Shown here piece by piece: positions 8,732-16,919 of a stretch of 64,000 bases of DNA. Within the stretch, counting starts at the first letter, position 1; the number at the start of each line of letters is the position of its first letter. This stretch comes from Streptomyces sp. NBC_00572 (lineage in GTDB: Bacteria > Actinomycetota > Actinomycetes > Streptomycetales > Streptomycetaceae). Location of the stretch: contig NZ_JAPENX010000003.1 in NCBI RefSeq assembly GCF_026341815.1, forward strand, positions 248,001 to 312,000, in the 5' to 3' direction. The notes below the pieces were generated by a model. The model did not search any database. It had not been told where the DNA came from and worked only from the letters and a program-made list of their open reading frames with translations. The translations under genes were made by a program, and so were the position numbers.

Positions 8732-11374
8732 ATGGGGATCGAGAACCTGGTCGAGGCGGTGCGCGGAGGAAAGGTCTCCGAAGTTCCCGCGCTGGTGAAG
8801 CCGCTGGACGCGGCCGAGCGGAGGACGGCCCTCGCGCGGCTCAAGGAGCTGCGCACCGAGATGCGCCGGAGCGGCGTGCCCCGGGTCCAGCACGCGCTGT
8901 ATGTCGCGGGGGCCGGCTGTCATCCGGGGGCGGCAGCCGCGGCGACCTGGCTCGGCGGTCGCGATCTGTTGCCCTGGCGCTCGGAGGGCAGCGCCCTGGT
9001 GCTCGACGTGGTCGCCGACCGCACTCCGGAGTGGATGGCGGACGTGGCGGTCCGGCTCGCCGCGCGCCCCTCGGTGGCGGAGCACAGCTACAAGGTGATC
9101 CGGGGACTGGTCGAGCGGTCCGGCTGCGCGGTGCCCGCGACGGACGGCTACGTCCTCGCCTGGGCCTGGGAGCTCGGCGTCGCCCGTCGGTACGGGCGGA
9201 AGGCCGAGGGACCCGCGCTCCTGCAGCGTCTGCGGCAGGACCCGCAGACGCCGGCCCTGCTGGTCCACGCCCTGTCGATGCCGCAGACGCCCGAAAAGCT
9301 CACCTGGGCGGTCGAAGACGACTCCCCGGAGCACTGGCCCACGGCGGTGGTGGCGCTCGTCGGGGAGAAGGTGCTCGACCGCACCGAGGTCGTGGACGCC
9401 GCCGTCTCCCGGCTACTGCGGGGCGGCCGACTCCATGACCTGCGGTTCCCGCTGGAGGTACTGCGGCTGGTGGAACCGGCCGCGGAGGAGTTCCGGGAGC
9501 GGGTCCCCGACTTCGTCGGCATGGCGGCGGACGCGCCGTCGCCGGTCGCGGGGTACGCGCAGGAGGTTCTGGGCGGGCTCGCGGCGGACGGTGCGCTGTC
9601 GACGGCCGAGCTGGCCGAGATGACGGGTGCGGTCCTGTTCCGTACCGAGAAGAAGCTGGTGCGGGCCCAGTTGACGATGGTCGGGAAGGTCCTGGCGCGG
9701 GAGCCGGGCTCGGCGGGCGAGCTGCTGCCCGTCCTGGCGGAGGTCTTCGGGCACGAGGACACCGACCTCCAGGAACGGGCGCTGAAGCTGGTGGCCCGCC
9801 ATCTGTCCGACGTGGACGGCTCCGTACGACGTGAGCTGGTCGAGCAGGCCCGTGAGTTGAGCCCGGTGCACCGGCGGACGGCCGAGGAGCTGTTCGGTGA
9901 GCCGCTCGGTGCCGGGGGCGGAATTCCGTACGAGGAGATCCTGCCGCCCGTCCCCGAGCCCCGGCGGGCCGAGGCTCCGGTGTCGACGATCGAGGCGCTG
10001 GTGGAGGAGATGCTGGCGAAGGGGGTGTCCGACGACCCGGTGCGGTTCGAGCGGGCGCTCGACGGTCTGGTGCGGCACGCGCACCGGGACCGGGCGGGGC
10101 TGACGCGGGCGATACGGGAGGCGTTCAGGATCGACGACTGGCAGCAGCCCCATCACTTCACGCACCACAGCCATGGGCTCCACGCGGTGCTCGCCGCGCT
10201 GCTCGGCCTCCTCGACCGGTCGTGGGTCGAGGCCAGGGCCGTGCGGGGACCGGAGGCGACGGCCTGTCCGCACGAGGCGTTGACGGGGATCACTGACGCG
10301 CGGCTGTGGGAGGCCGGCTCGCTGATCGGCACGGACGCGTTGCCCTACCTGCTCGCCACGCCGACCCTGAGCACCGGCGGCATCGAGCCGCTGGTGCTCG
10401 TGGAGCGGCTGCGGGGCTACCGCGAGGCGGACATCGAGCCCGCACCGGTGGACCTGGCCCAGGCCCTGCTGCGGGTGCTGCGGACCGACCCGGACGCCGC
10501 ACGTGCGGCCGAGGACGCGGCGACCCTCGACACCGCGGCCGGGCGGCGGCTCGCCGTGTGGCTGCGGACGGCGGAGCCCGTGGCTGCGAGCGTGCGGTTC
10601 CTGAGGCGGGAGGAGGACCGGACGCTTGAACAGTGGTCGCTGCGCAACCGTGTGGTGGTCGAGATCGCCGACCGCGCAGTGGTGCGGGAGGAGTTCCCGC
10701 CCGCCTTCCGGTGGCTGGGCGGTGCTCTGGAGGCGACGCCCCGCCGTTGCTACCACTGGGTCGACGGCGATGAGCACTGGGCCGCGGTGCTGCCGGCGGA
10801 TCGCGAGGTCCTCGCAGCCTGTGTCCTGCCGTCGCTCGCGCGCGCCGTCGACGGGAACCGGGAGGGGACCGAGTCGCTGACGGGCATGGCCGAGGCGGAG
10901 GGACGGGACGGCCGGGCCGTCTCCCTCGCCCTCGCCCTCGGTCTGGGCAACGGGGACGCGGACGACCGGCTGCGCGCGATCGACGCGCTGCTCGTCCTCG
11001 CGTCCCGGGGCGACCTGGACGGGGTGCGGCTCGGCACGGAGCTGGCGTGGCTCGTCGCGGAGGGCTCGGTGAAGCCGAACCGGCTGGCGGACGCCCTCCG
11101 GACGACGGCTGCCACGGGAGCGTATGCCACGGTCTGGACGGTGCTCGGGGCTGCGCTGCCGGAGCTGCTCGGCGCGGAGAAGCCGGTCCGCGGCCTGGGC
11201 GAGGTGCTCGCGGTCGCGGCGGACTGTGCGGAGCGGTGCGGGGCCGGCGGCGAGGTGCCGGGGCTCGACACGGTGGCCTCGACGCGGGGTACCTCTCAGT
11301 TCCTCGTGCAGGCGAGGCGGTTGCTTGGCGCACTCCGTCAAGGGGCCGATCAGGCTCTGACAGAAACGGCCTGA
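8732..11374 (+). CDS. DUF6493 family protein, partner of the SWIM protein
   Basis: An 880-residue, mostly alpha-helical, HEAT-like protein with no catalytic motif that I recognise. Helical repeats run through the first half (for example the VFGHEDTDLQERALKLVARHL stretch in shorter pieces). The chosen ATG (MGIENLVEAV) has a GGACGGAG ribosome site; ATG 8669, overlapping the previous stop, is an alternative. The SWIM-DUF6493 pair recurs in Streptomyces. With the upstream PafBC promoter it is a candidate DNA-damage-response factor of unknown activity. Confidence 0.8.
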   Translation: MGIENLVEAVRGGKVSEVPALVKPLDAAERRTALARLKELRTEMRRSGVPRVQHALYVAGAGCHPGAAAAATWLGGRDLLPWRSEGSALVLDVVADRTPEWMADVAVRLAARPSVAEHSYKVIRGLVERSGCAVPATDGYVLAWAWELGVARRYGRKAEGPALLQRLRQDPQTPALLVHALSMPQTPEKLTWAVEDDSPEHWPTAVVALVGEKVLDRTEVVDAAVSRLLRGGRLHDLRFPLEVLRLVEPAAEEFRERVPDFVGMAADAPSPVAGYAQEVLGGLAADGALSTAELAEMTGAVLFRTEKKLVRAQLTMVGKVLAREPGSAGELLPVLAEVFGHEDTDLQERALKLVARHLSDVDGSVRRELVEQARELSPVHRRTAEELFGEPLGAGGGIPYEEILPPVPEPRRAEAPVSTIEALVEEMLAKGVSDDPVRFERALDGLVRHAHRDRAGLTRAIREAFRIDDWQQPHHFTHHSHGLHAVLAALLGLLDRSWVEARAVRGPEATACPHEALTGITDARLWEAGSLIGTDALPYLLATPTLSTGGIEPLVLVERLRGYREADIEPAPVDLAQALLRVLRTDPDAARAAEDAATLDTAAGRRLAVWLRTAEPVAASVRFLRREEDRTLEQWSLRNRVVVEIADRAVVREEFPPAFRWLGGALEATPRRCYHWVDGDEHWAAVLPADREVLAACVLPSLARAVDGNREGTESLTGMAEAEGRDGRAVSLALALGLGNGDADDRLRAIDALLVLASRGDLDGVRLGTELAWLVAEGSVKPNRLADALRTTAATGAYATVWTVLGAALPELLGAEKPVRGLGEVLAVAADCAERCGAGGEVPGLDTVASTRGTSQFLVQARRLLGALRQGADQALTETA

Positions 11375-11382
11375 ATCGTTCT

Positions 11383-11406
11383 TTAAGCCGCTAGATGGGC
11401 GCTTAA
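11383..11406. promoter_or_regulatory. Inverted repeat TTAAGC-N12-GCTTAA
   Basis: Six-base perfect arms at 11383-11388 and 11401-11406 lie just after the DUF6493 stop and 57 bp before the ACT-GNAT start. It could be an operator or a weak stem; the arms are too short to be sure. Confidence 0.3.
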
Positions 11407-11462
11407 CCCGTCAGTCACAAAGCGTTCGTGATCACGCAACACCACTGGGTCACAGTGAGGTC

Positions 11463-12902
11463 ATGACCGATGTGACGTCTTCGAAGAGCGCCCGCCGTCC
11501 GCACCACTGGCGGCACGACCTGATCGAGCTCGCCGCCCTGTTCACCGCGGTGGTGGTGGCCGACACGATCGCCAAGAGCATCGTCAAGGGGCCGGACGGC
11601 CCCTACCTCCTGGTGTTCTCGGCGATCGCGCTGGTCGCCACCGCTGCCTTCCACACCTGGTGGGCACGGAGGCCCAGTCATGCGAGCCATGCTCCGCCCG
11701 CCGGTGACACCGGCGGGCCCTCCACCCTGACCGTCCCGGCGAAGGCCGAGGAGGAGCACGGAGAGACGGAGCCCGATGTGCCCGTCGAGACCGCGCTCTG
11801 GCGGATGCGGACCACCGTCGCGGACACGCCGGGCAGCCTCGCCGCGCTGTGCACCGTCCTCGCCCGCCTGGGCGTGGACATCCTCACCCTCCAGACGCAC
11901 CCGCTCGCCGACGGCACGGTCGACGAGTTCCTGCTGCGCGCCCCCGCCGATCTCTCCGCCCACGCCCTCTCCCGTGAGACGGCGGCGGCCGGCGGCCGCG
12001 ACACGTGGACCGAGCGGGCCGACGCCCACGACCTGGTGGACACTCCCACCCGCGTCCTCGGCCTGGCCACCCGTACGGCGCTCGACGCGGCCGAACTGCC
12101 GCTCGCGCTGCGCCAGCTCCTCGGCCGCTGCACCCTGCACTCCGTGCCCGCCGTCTCGCTCACCGGCCGCCCCACCGGCGAACACGCCCCGGTCGAAGGC
12201 GTCCTGGAGGAGACCGTGATGCGACTGCGCGACCCCAACGGGGGCACGCTCATCGTGGAGCGGCCCTACCTCCCCTTCACCCCCACCGAGTTCGCCCGGG
12301 CCCGCGCCCTCGTCGAGCTCGACGCGCGGCTCGGCCCGCGCGTCCCGCGCAGCCAGGACGTGCTGACCCTCCCCGAGGGCAACGAGATCACCGTCCGCCG
12401 CGCCGACCAGCGCGACCTCGCCGCCGCGCGCGCCATGCACGACCGCTGCTCGCCCCGCACCCTCGGTCTGCGCTACCACGGCCCGGTCGGCGACGCGGAC
12501 CGCTACCTCGACCATCTGCTCAGCCCCCGCTTCGGGCGCACCCTGGCCGTGCAGACGACCTCCGGCCGTCTCGTCGCCCTCGGACATCTGCTCTGGGACG
12601 GCGACGAGACGGAGGTCGCACTGATGGTGGAGGACGACTGGCAGCGGCGCGGCATCGGCTCCGAGCTCCTCGGCCGGCTCGTGGCGATGGCGGAGGAGGC
12701 CGGCTGCGCCAGCGTGTACGCCGTGACGCAGTCGTCCAACACCGGGATGGTGGCCGCGATGCGGGCGCTCAACCTGCCCCTCGACTACCAGATCGAGGAG
12801 GGCACCCTGGTGATCACAGCCCGACTGGCCGCGGCACCGCGACCGGCCGCCCGGCCGCAGCAGGAGCAGCGGCACGAAGGGATCCGGCGGGCGGAACGCT
12901 GA
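11463..12902 (+). CDS. Membrane-anchored ACT domain-GNAT acetyltransferase fusion
   Basis: A 479-residue protein. Two hydrophobic segments near residues 20-35 and 47-62 could anchor it. Residues 100-170 look like an ACT fold (VADTPGSLAALCTVLARLGVDILTL), which usually binds amino acids. The C-terminal 170 residues are a GNAT domain with the acetyl-CoA loop QRRGIGSELL. ACT-GNAT fusions are known in actinobacteria and point to amino-acid-regulated acylation. The 3' end overlaps the convergent PLP enzyme by 89 bp, so the C-terminal AAPRPAARPQQEQRHEG tail lies opposite the end of that gene. Confidence 0.8.
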   Translation: MTDVTSSKSARRPHHWRHDLIELAALFTAVVVADTIAKSIVKGPDGPYLLVFSAIALVATAAFHTWWARRPSHASHAPPAGDTGGPSTLTVPAKAEEEHGETEPDVPVETALWRMRTTVADTPGSLAALCTVLARLGVDILTLQTHPLADGTVDEFLLRAPADLSAHALSRETAAAGGRDTWTERADAHDLVDTPTRVLGLATRTALDAAELPLALRQLLGRCTLHSVPAVSLTGRPTGEHAPVEGVLEETVMRLRDPNGGTLIVERPYLPFTPTEFARARALVELDARLGPRVPRSQDVLTLPEGNEITVRRADQRDLAAARAMHDRCSPRTLGLRYHGPVGDADRYLDHLLSPRFGRTLAVQTTSGRLVALGHLLWDGDETEVALMVEDDWQRRGIGSELLGRLVAMAEEAGCASVYAVTQSSNTGMVAAMRALNLPLDYQIEEGTLVITARLAAAPRPAARPQQEQRHEGIRRAER

Positions 12903-14040
12903 GCGCCTGGGTCAGATCGCGCCAAAGGTCCTCGACGTCCTCGAGACCGACCGACATCCGCAGCAGGCGGTCGCTGACGCCCGCCGAGCGCCGGTCGCCC
13001 TCGGCCACGATGCGGTGGCTGATGGAGGCCGGGTGCTGGATGAGGGTGTCGACGCTGCCGAGGCTCACGGCGGGAGTGATCAGACGGACGCCGGCGATGA
13101 CGTCGTGCGGGTCGCCGTAGACCTCGAAGGCGATCATCGCGCCGCCGATCCGCGGGTAGTGGACCCGCGCGATCCGGGGATCGGTGGCGAGCCGCCGTAC
13201 GAGCTCCGCCGCCGTGCCGGACGCCGCCCGGACCCGTACCGGCAGGGTGGACAGACCACGCAGCAGCAGATAGCCGGCGAGCGGGTGCAGCACTCCGCCG
13301 GTGGCGAAGCGGACCTGACGGAGGGTGCGGGCGAACTCCTCGTCGCAGGCGACGATGCCGCCCATGACGTCACCGTGGCCGCCGAGGTACTTGGTGGCGC
13401 TGTGCAGCACGATGCGGGCGCCCTGCTCGATCGGGCGCTGGAGCACGGGCGTGGCGAAGGTGTTGTCGACCAGGAGCGGCACGGATCCGCAGGAGTGGGC
13501 GAGGGCGCGGATGTCCGCCTCGGCCAGGGTCGGGTTGGCGGGCGACTCCACCATGACCAGGCCGGTGTCGGGCCGTATCGCGTCCGCGACGCCCGCCGGG
13601 TCGGTCCAGGTCACCTCGGTGCCGAGCAGTCCGGCGTCCAGGAGGTGGTCGCTGCAGCCGTACAGCGGTCGGACCGCGACCACGTGGCGCAGACCCTGGC
13701 TCGCCCGGGCGAGGAGGACGGCGGTGAGGGCCGCCATGCCGCTGGCGAAGGCGACGCCCGCCTCGGCGCCCTCGAGGCGGGCGAGGGCCTCCTCGAAGCG
13801 GGCGACGGTGGGGTTGTCGAGCCGGGCGTAGACCGGCGGTCCGTCGAGCCGGGCACCCGTGGTGGCGAACTCGTCGATCCGGGCGGCCTCGGCCCGGGCG
13901 TCGTACGAGGGGTAGGTGGTGGACAGGTCGAGCGGCGGGGCGTGCAGTCCGAGCGAGGCGAGGTCTTCGCGGCCGGCGTGCACGGCTTCGGTGGCGAGGG
14001 CTCTCGGGGTGACCGAGGAGCCGTAGTCCATGGCGTCCAT
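12814..14040 (-). CDS. Cys/Met metabolism PLP-dependent enzyme (cystathionine/methionine gamma-lyase type)
   Basis: A 408-residue fold-type I enzyme. YSR/Y-type ring contacts appear as PVYARLDNPT, the substrate loop as FASGMAALTA, the PLP aspartate as VDNTFATP and the PLP lysine as SATKYLGGHGD. LGSVDTLIQHPASISH is the family C-terminal signature. A block of about 15-20 residues before GGAMIAFEV is shorter than in most relatives. It is divergent from an Lrp/AsnC gene across 59 bp, which probably regulates it in response to an amino acid. ATG 14031 is an alternative start. Gamma-lyase versus gamma-synthase activity cannot be decided. Confidence 0.87.
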   Translation of the reverse strand: MDAMDYGSSVTPRALATEAVHAGREDLASLGLHAPPLDLSTTYPSYDARAEAARIDEFATTGARLDGPPVYARLDNPTVARFEEALARLEGAEAGVAFASGMAALTAVLLARASQGLRHVVAVRPLYGCSDHLLDAGLLGTEVTWTDPAGVADAIRPDTGLVMVESPANPTLAEADIRALAHSCGSVPLLVDNTFATPVLQRPIEQGARIVLHSATKYLGGHGDVMGGIVACDEEFARTLRQVRFATGGVLHPLAGYLLLRGLSTLPVRVRAASGTAAELVRRLATDPRIARVHYPRIGGAMIAFEVYGDPHDVIAGVRLITPAVSLGSVDTLIQHPASISHRIVAEGDRRSAGVSDRLLRMSVGLEDVEDLWRDLTQALSVPPAGSLRAAAPAAAGRPVAVPRPVGL

Positions 14041-14099
14041 GGCGGCACTGTGAACGGATACCGGGAAGTAGCGGGAAATCGCCGTGCTACGTTCGCCAG

Positions 14100-14597
14100 A
14101 TGGCCGATTCTGTCGTACTGGACGCGGTCGATCTGCACATTCTTCGCCTCCTGCAGAACGACGCCCGGACCACCTACCGCGAACTCGCCGCCGAGGTCGG
14201 AGTGGCACCGTCCACCTGCCTCGACCGGGTGGCGCGGCTGCGCCGCACAGGCGTGATCCTCGGACACCAGCTACGACTGGATCCGGCCAAACTCGGCCGA
14301 GGGCTTGAAGCGCTCCTTCTCGTCCAGGTCCGGCCGCACCGGCGGGAACTGATCGGTCCGTTCGTCGACCGGATCCGGGCCCTGCCGGAGTCCCGGGCGC
14401 TGTTCCATCTGACGGGACCCGACGACTACCTGGTGCACGTGGCTGTAGCGGACCCCGCCGACCTGCAACGACTCGTTCTCGACGAGTTCACGTCGCGCCG
14501 TGAGGTGGCCCGGGTCGAGACGCGGCTGATCTTCCAGGAGTGGGAGTGCGGCCCGCTTCTGCCGCCCGTTTCGAGCCCCTCCAAGTCAGCCGACTGA
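14100..14597 (+). CDS. Lrp/AsnC family transcriptional regulator
   Basis: A 165-residue protein. The N-terminal HTH (DLHILRLLQNDARTTYRELAA and VAPSTCLDRVARL) is followed by an alpha-beta RAM effector domain (LFHLTGPDDYLVHVAV). It is divergent from the PLP lyase with 59 bp between, the usual layout of an Lrp-type regulator and its target. The tail QEWECGPLLPPVSSPSKSAD is slightly longer than normal. Confidence 0.88.
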   Translation: MADSVVLDAVDLHILRLLQNDARTTYRELAAEVGVAPSTCLDRVARLRRTGVILGHQLRLDPAKLGRGLEALLLVQVRPHRRELIGPFVDRIRALPESRALFHLTGPDDYLVHVAVADPADLQRLVLDEFTSRREVARVETRLIFQEWECGPLLPPVSSPSKSAD

Positions 14598-14646
14598 CCC
14601 TCGACGAGGGTGACGCGGGCCTGCCGGACGCGCCAGGATGACCCCC

Positions 14647-16350
14647 ATGCCAGAGACTTCCAGCAGCGCGCTGCCCCGCCAGGTCGCCGACGAACACGTC
14701 GACGCACTCATCGCCCTCGACCCGATCACCGGTACGTACCTGGGAGTCAAGGAGAGCGCCGGACTGCTGCCCGACTTCTCGCCGGCCGGCCAGCGGGCCG
14801 TGGCCGACCTCGCCCGCCGTACGCTCGCCCGGCTCGACGAGGCGGAGCGCGCCCCGGGCGCGGACAGCGAGGCCGAGCAGCGCTGCGCCCGTCTGCTGCG
14901 GGAGCGCCTGACGGCGGAGCTCGCCGTGCACGAGGCCGAGGAGGGGCTGTGCGCGGTCAGCAACATGCGCTCGCCCGCGCACAGCGTCCGCATCGTGTTC
15001 ACCGTGATGCCGACGGAGACCGAGGAGGACTGGGCGGCGGTCGCCGCCCGGCTGCGGGCGGTCCCGGCCGCCCTGGAGGGCTACCGGTCCGCGCTCGCGC
15101 TCGGTCTTGAGCGGAAGCTGTTCGGCGGGCCGCGCCCCACGGCCACCTTCGTCGAACAGCTCACGGAGTGGGCGGGCGCGGAGAGCGGAGGGCCGGGCTG
15201 GTTCGAGGAGTTCGCCGCCGCGGGCCCGGCCACCCTCCCCGAGGACCTGCGCGTCGGGCTCGCCGAGGCGGGCCGGGCCGCCACCGAGGCCGTCGTGGCG
15301 CTGCGGGACTGGATGCGGGACGTGTACGCCCCCGCCGTCGCGGACGCCCCGAACACGGTGGGCCGTGAGCGCTACCAGCGCTGGACCCGCTTCTTCAACG
15401 GCACCGACCTGGACCTCGACCAGGCGTACGCGTACGGCTGGACCGAGTACCACCGATTGCTCGGTGAGATGCGGACCGAGGCCGAGCGGATCCTGCCGGG
15501 CTCCGACCCCTGGGAGGCGCTGGCCCACCTCGACGAGCACGGCACGCACATCGAGGGGGTGGAGGAGGTCCGGGTCTGGCTCCAGGAACTCATGGACGAG
15601 GCCATCGAGGTACTCGACGGCACCCACTTCGAACTCGCCGACCGGGTACGGCGGGTGGAGTCCCGGATCGCCCCGCCGGGCGGCGCCGCCGCGCCGTACT
15701 ACACCGGCCCGTCCGAGGACTTCTCGCGCCCCGGCCGCACCTGGCTCCCGGTGGACGGCACGACCCGTTTCCCGGTCTACGACCTGGTGTCGACCTGGTA
15801 CCACGAGGGCGTTCCCGGCCACCACCTGCAGATCGCGCAGTGGGTGCACGTCGCCGACCGTCTCTCCCGCTACCAGGCGACCATCGGCAAGGTCAGCGCC
15901 AACTCCGAGGGCTGGGCGCTCTACGCGGAGCGGCTGATGGACGAACTCGGCTTCCTGCCGGACGCGGAGCGGCGCCTCGGCTACCTCGACGGGCAGATGA
16001 TGCGCGCCTGCCGGGTGATCGTGGACATCGGCATGCACCTGGGCCTTGAGATCCCGGCGGACTCGCCGTTCCACCCGGGCGAGCGGTGGACCCCCGAGCT
16101 CGCGCAGGAGTTCTTCCAGCGGCACAGCAGCCGTCCGCCGTCCTTCGTGGAGAGCGAGATGACCCGCTATCTGTCGATGCCGGGCCAGGCCATCGGCTAC
16201 AAACTGGGCGAGCGGGCCTGGCTGCTCGGCCGCGCCAACGCGCGGGCGGCGCACGGCGACGCGTTCGACGCGAAGGCCTGGCACATGGCCGCCCTCTCGC
16301 AGGGTCCGCTGGGCCTCGACGACCTGGTCGACGAGCTCTCGCGCCTCTGA
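14647..16350 (+). CDS. DUF885 family metallopeptidase-like protein
   Basis: A 567-residue protein. WYHEGVPGHHLQ holds the HExxxGHH metal-binding arrangement of DUF885 (related to M32 and M2-like folds), and NSEGWALYAERLMDELG is the second family block with the third metal ligand. It has no signal peptide, so a cytoplasmic peptidase is likely. An AGGA ribosome site lies 8 nt before the chosen ATG; ATG 14638 lies within that site. A perfect terminator follows. Confidence 0.87.
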   Translation: MPETSSSALPRQVADEHVDALIALDPITGTYLGVKESAGLLPDFSPAGQRAVADLARRTLARLDEAERAPGADSEAEQRCARLLRERLTAELAVHEAEEGLCAVSNMRSPAHSVRIVFTVMPTETEEDWAAVAARLRAVPAALEGYRSALALGLERKLFGGPRPTATFVEQLTEWAGAESGGPGWFEEFAAAGPATLPEDLRVGLAEAGRAATEAVVALRDWMRDVYAPAVADAPNTVGRERYQRWTRFFNGTDLDLDQAYAYGWTEYHRLLGEMRTEAERILPGSDPWEALAHLDEHGTHIEGVEEVRVWLQELMDEAIEVLDGTHFELADRVRRVESRIAPPGGAAAPYYTGPSEDFSRPGRTWLPVDGTTRFPVYDLVSTWYHEGVPGHHLQIAQWVHVADRLSRYQATIGKVSANSEGWALYAERLMDELGFLPDAERRLGYLDGQMMRACRVIVDIGMHLGLEIPADSPFHPGERWTPELAQEFFQRHSSRPPSFVESEMTRYLSMPGQAIGYKLGERAWLLGRANARAAHGDAFDAKAWHMAALSQGPLGLDDLVDELSRL

Positions 16351-16365
16351 GGGCAGCAGGGATGA

Positions 16366-16401
16366 GATTCCCCGGCCGACCGCTTGATCGGCCGGGGAAT
16401 C
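16366..16401. terminator. Perfect 14-bp hairpin terminator
   Basis: GATTCCCCGGCCGA, an 8-nt loop, then TCGGCCGGGGAATC. It has no T tract, as is common in Streptomyces. It follows the DUF885 gene by 16 nt and separates it from the next Lrp gene. Confidence 0.85.
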
Positions 16402-16420
16402 CCCTGCTATCTGTGGCCGT

Positions 16421-16870
16421 ATGACCACCGAGTACACCGCCGACGCCACCGACTGGCGCATTCTCCAGGCCCTCCAGTCCGAGGGCCGCGCCAGTTTCGC
16501 CGAGCTCGCCCGCACCGTGTCGATGTCACCGTCCGCGGTGACCGAGCGGGTGCGGCGCCTGGAGGAGGCCGGGGTGATCACGGGGTACGCGGCGATCGTC
16601 GACCAGGACCGGCTCGGGCTGCCGATCCTGGCCTTCGTACGGCTCCGCTATCCGCACGGCAATTACAAGCCGTTCCACGATCTGCTCGACACCACGCCGG
16701 AGGTCCTGGAGGCGCACCACGTCACCGGCGACGACTGTTTCGTCCTCAAGGTCGCCGCGCGGTCGATGAAGCACCTGGAGGCGATCTCCGGGAAGATCGC
16801 CACGCTCGGCTCGGTGACGACGAGCGTCGTCTACTCCTCGCCGCTCCCCCGGCGTTCGCTCAGCCGCTGA
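16421..16870 (+). CDS. Lrp/AsnC family transcriptional regulator
   Basis: A 149-residue protein with HTH (DWRILQALQSEGRASFAELAR, MSPSAVTERVRRLEEAG) and RAM domain (HHVTGDDCFVLKVAARSM). It sits alone between a terminator and the convergent sbcC gene, 49 bp away. The sequence spanning its stop, CTCAGCCGCTGAG (16859-16871), recurs 60 bp on over the sbcC stop. Target unknown. Confidence 0.87.
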   Translation: MTTEYTADATDWRILQALQSEGRASFAELARTVSMSPSAVTERVRRLEEAGVITGYAAIVDQDRLGLPILAFVRLRYPHGNYKPFHDLLDTTPEVLEAHHVTGDDCFVLKVAARSMKHLEAISGKIATLGSVTTSVVYSSPLPRRSLSR

Positions 16871-16919
16871 GGGCGAAACCGCCCGCGTCCGAGCCGCTGG
16901 GGGTCACGCCGCACGGGCC

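Noticed and set aside
7895..11374. 1159-codon frame as a single protein
   Set aside because: The first 260-280 codons overlap the SWIM gene in another frame and are low-complexity. The ribosome site supports the start at 8732.
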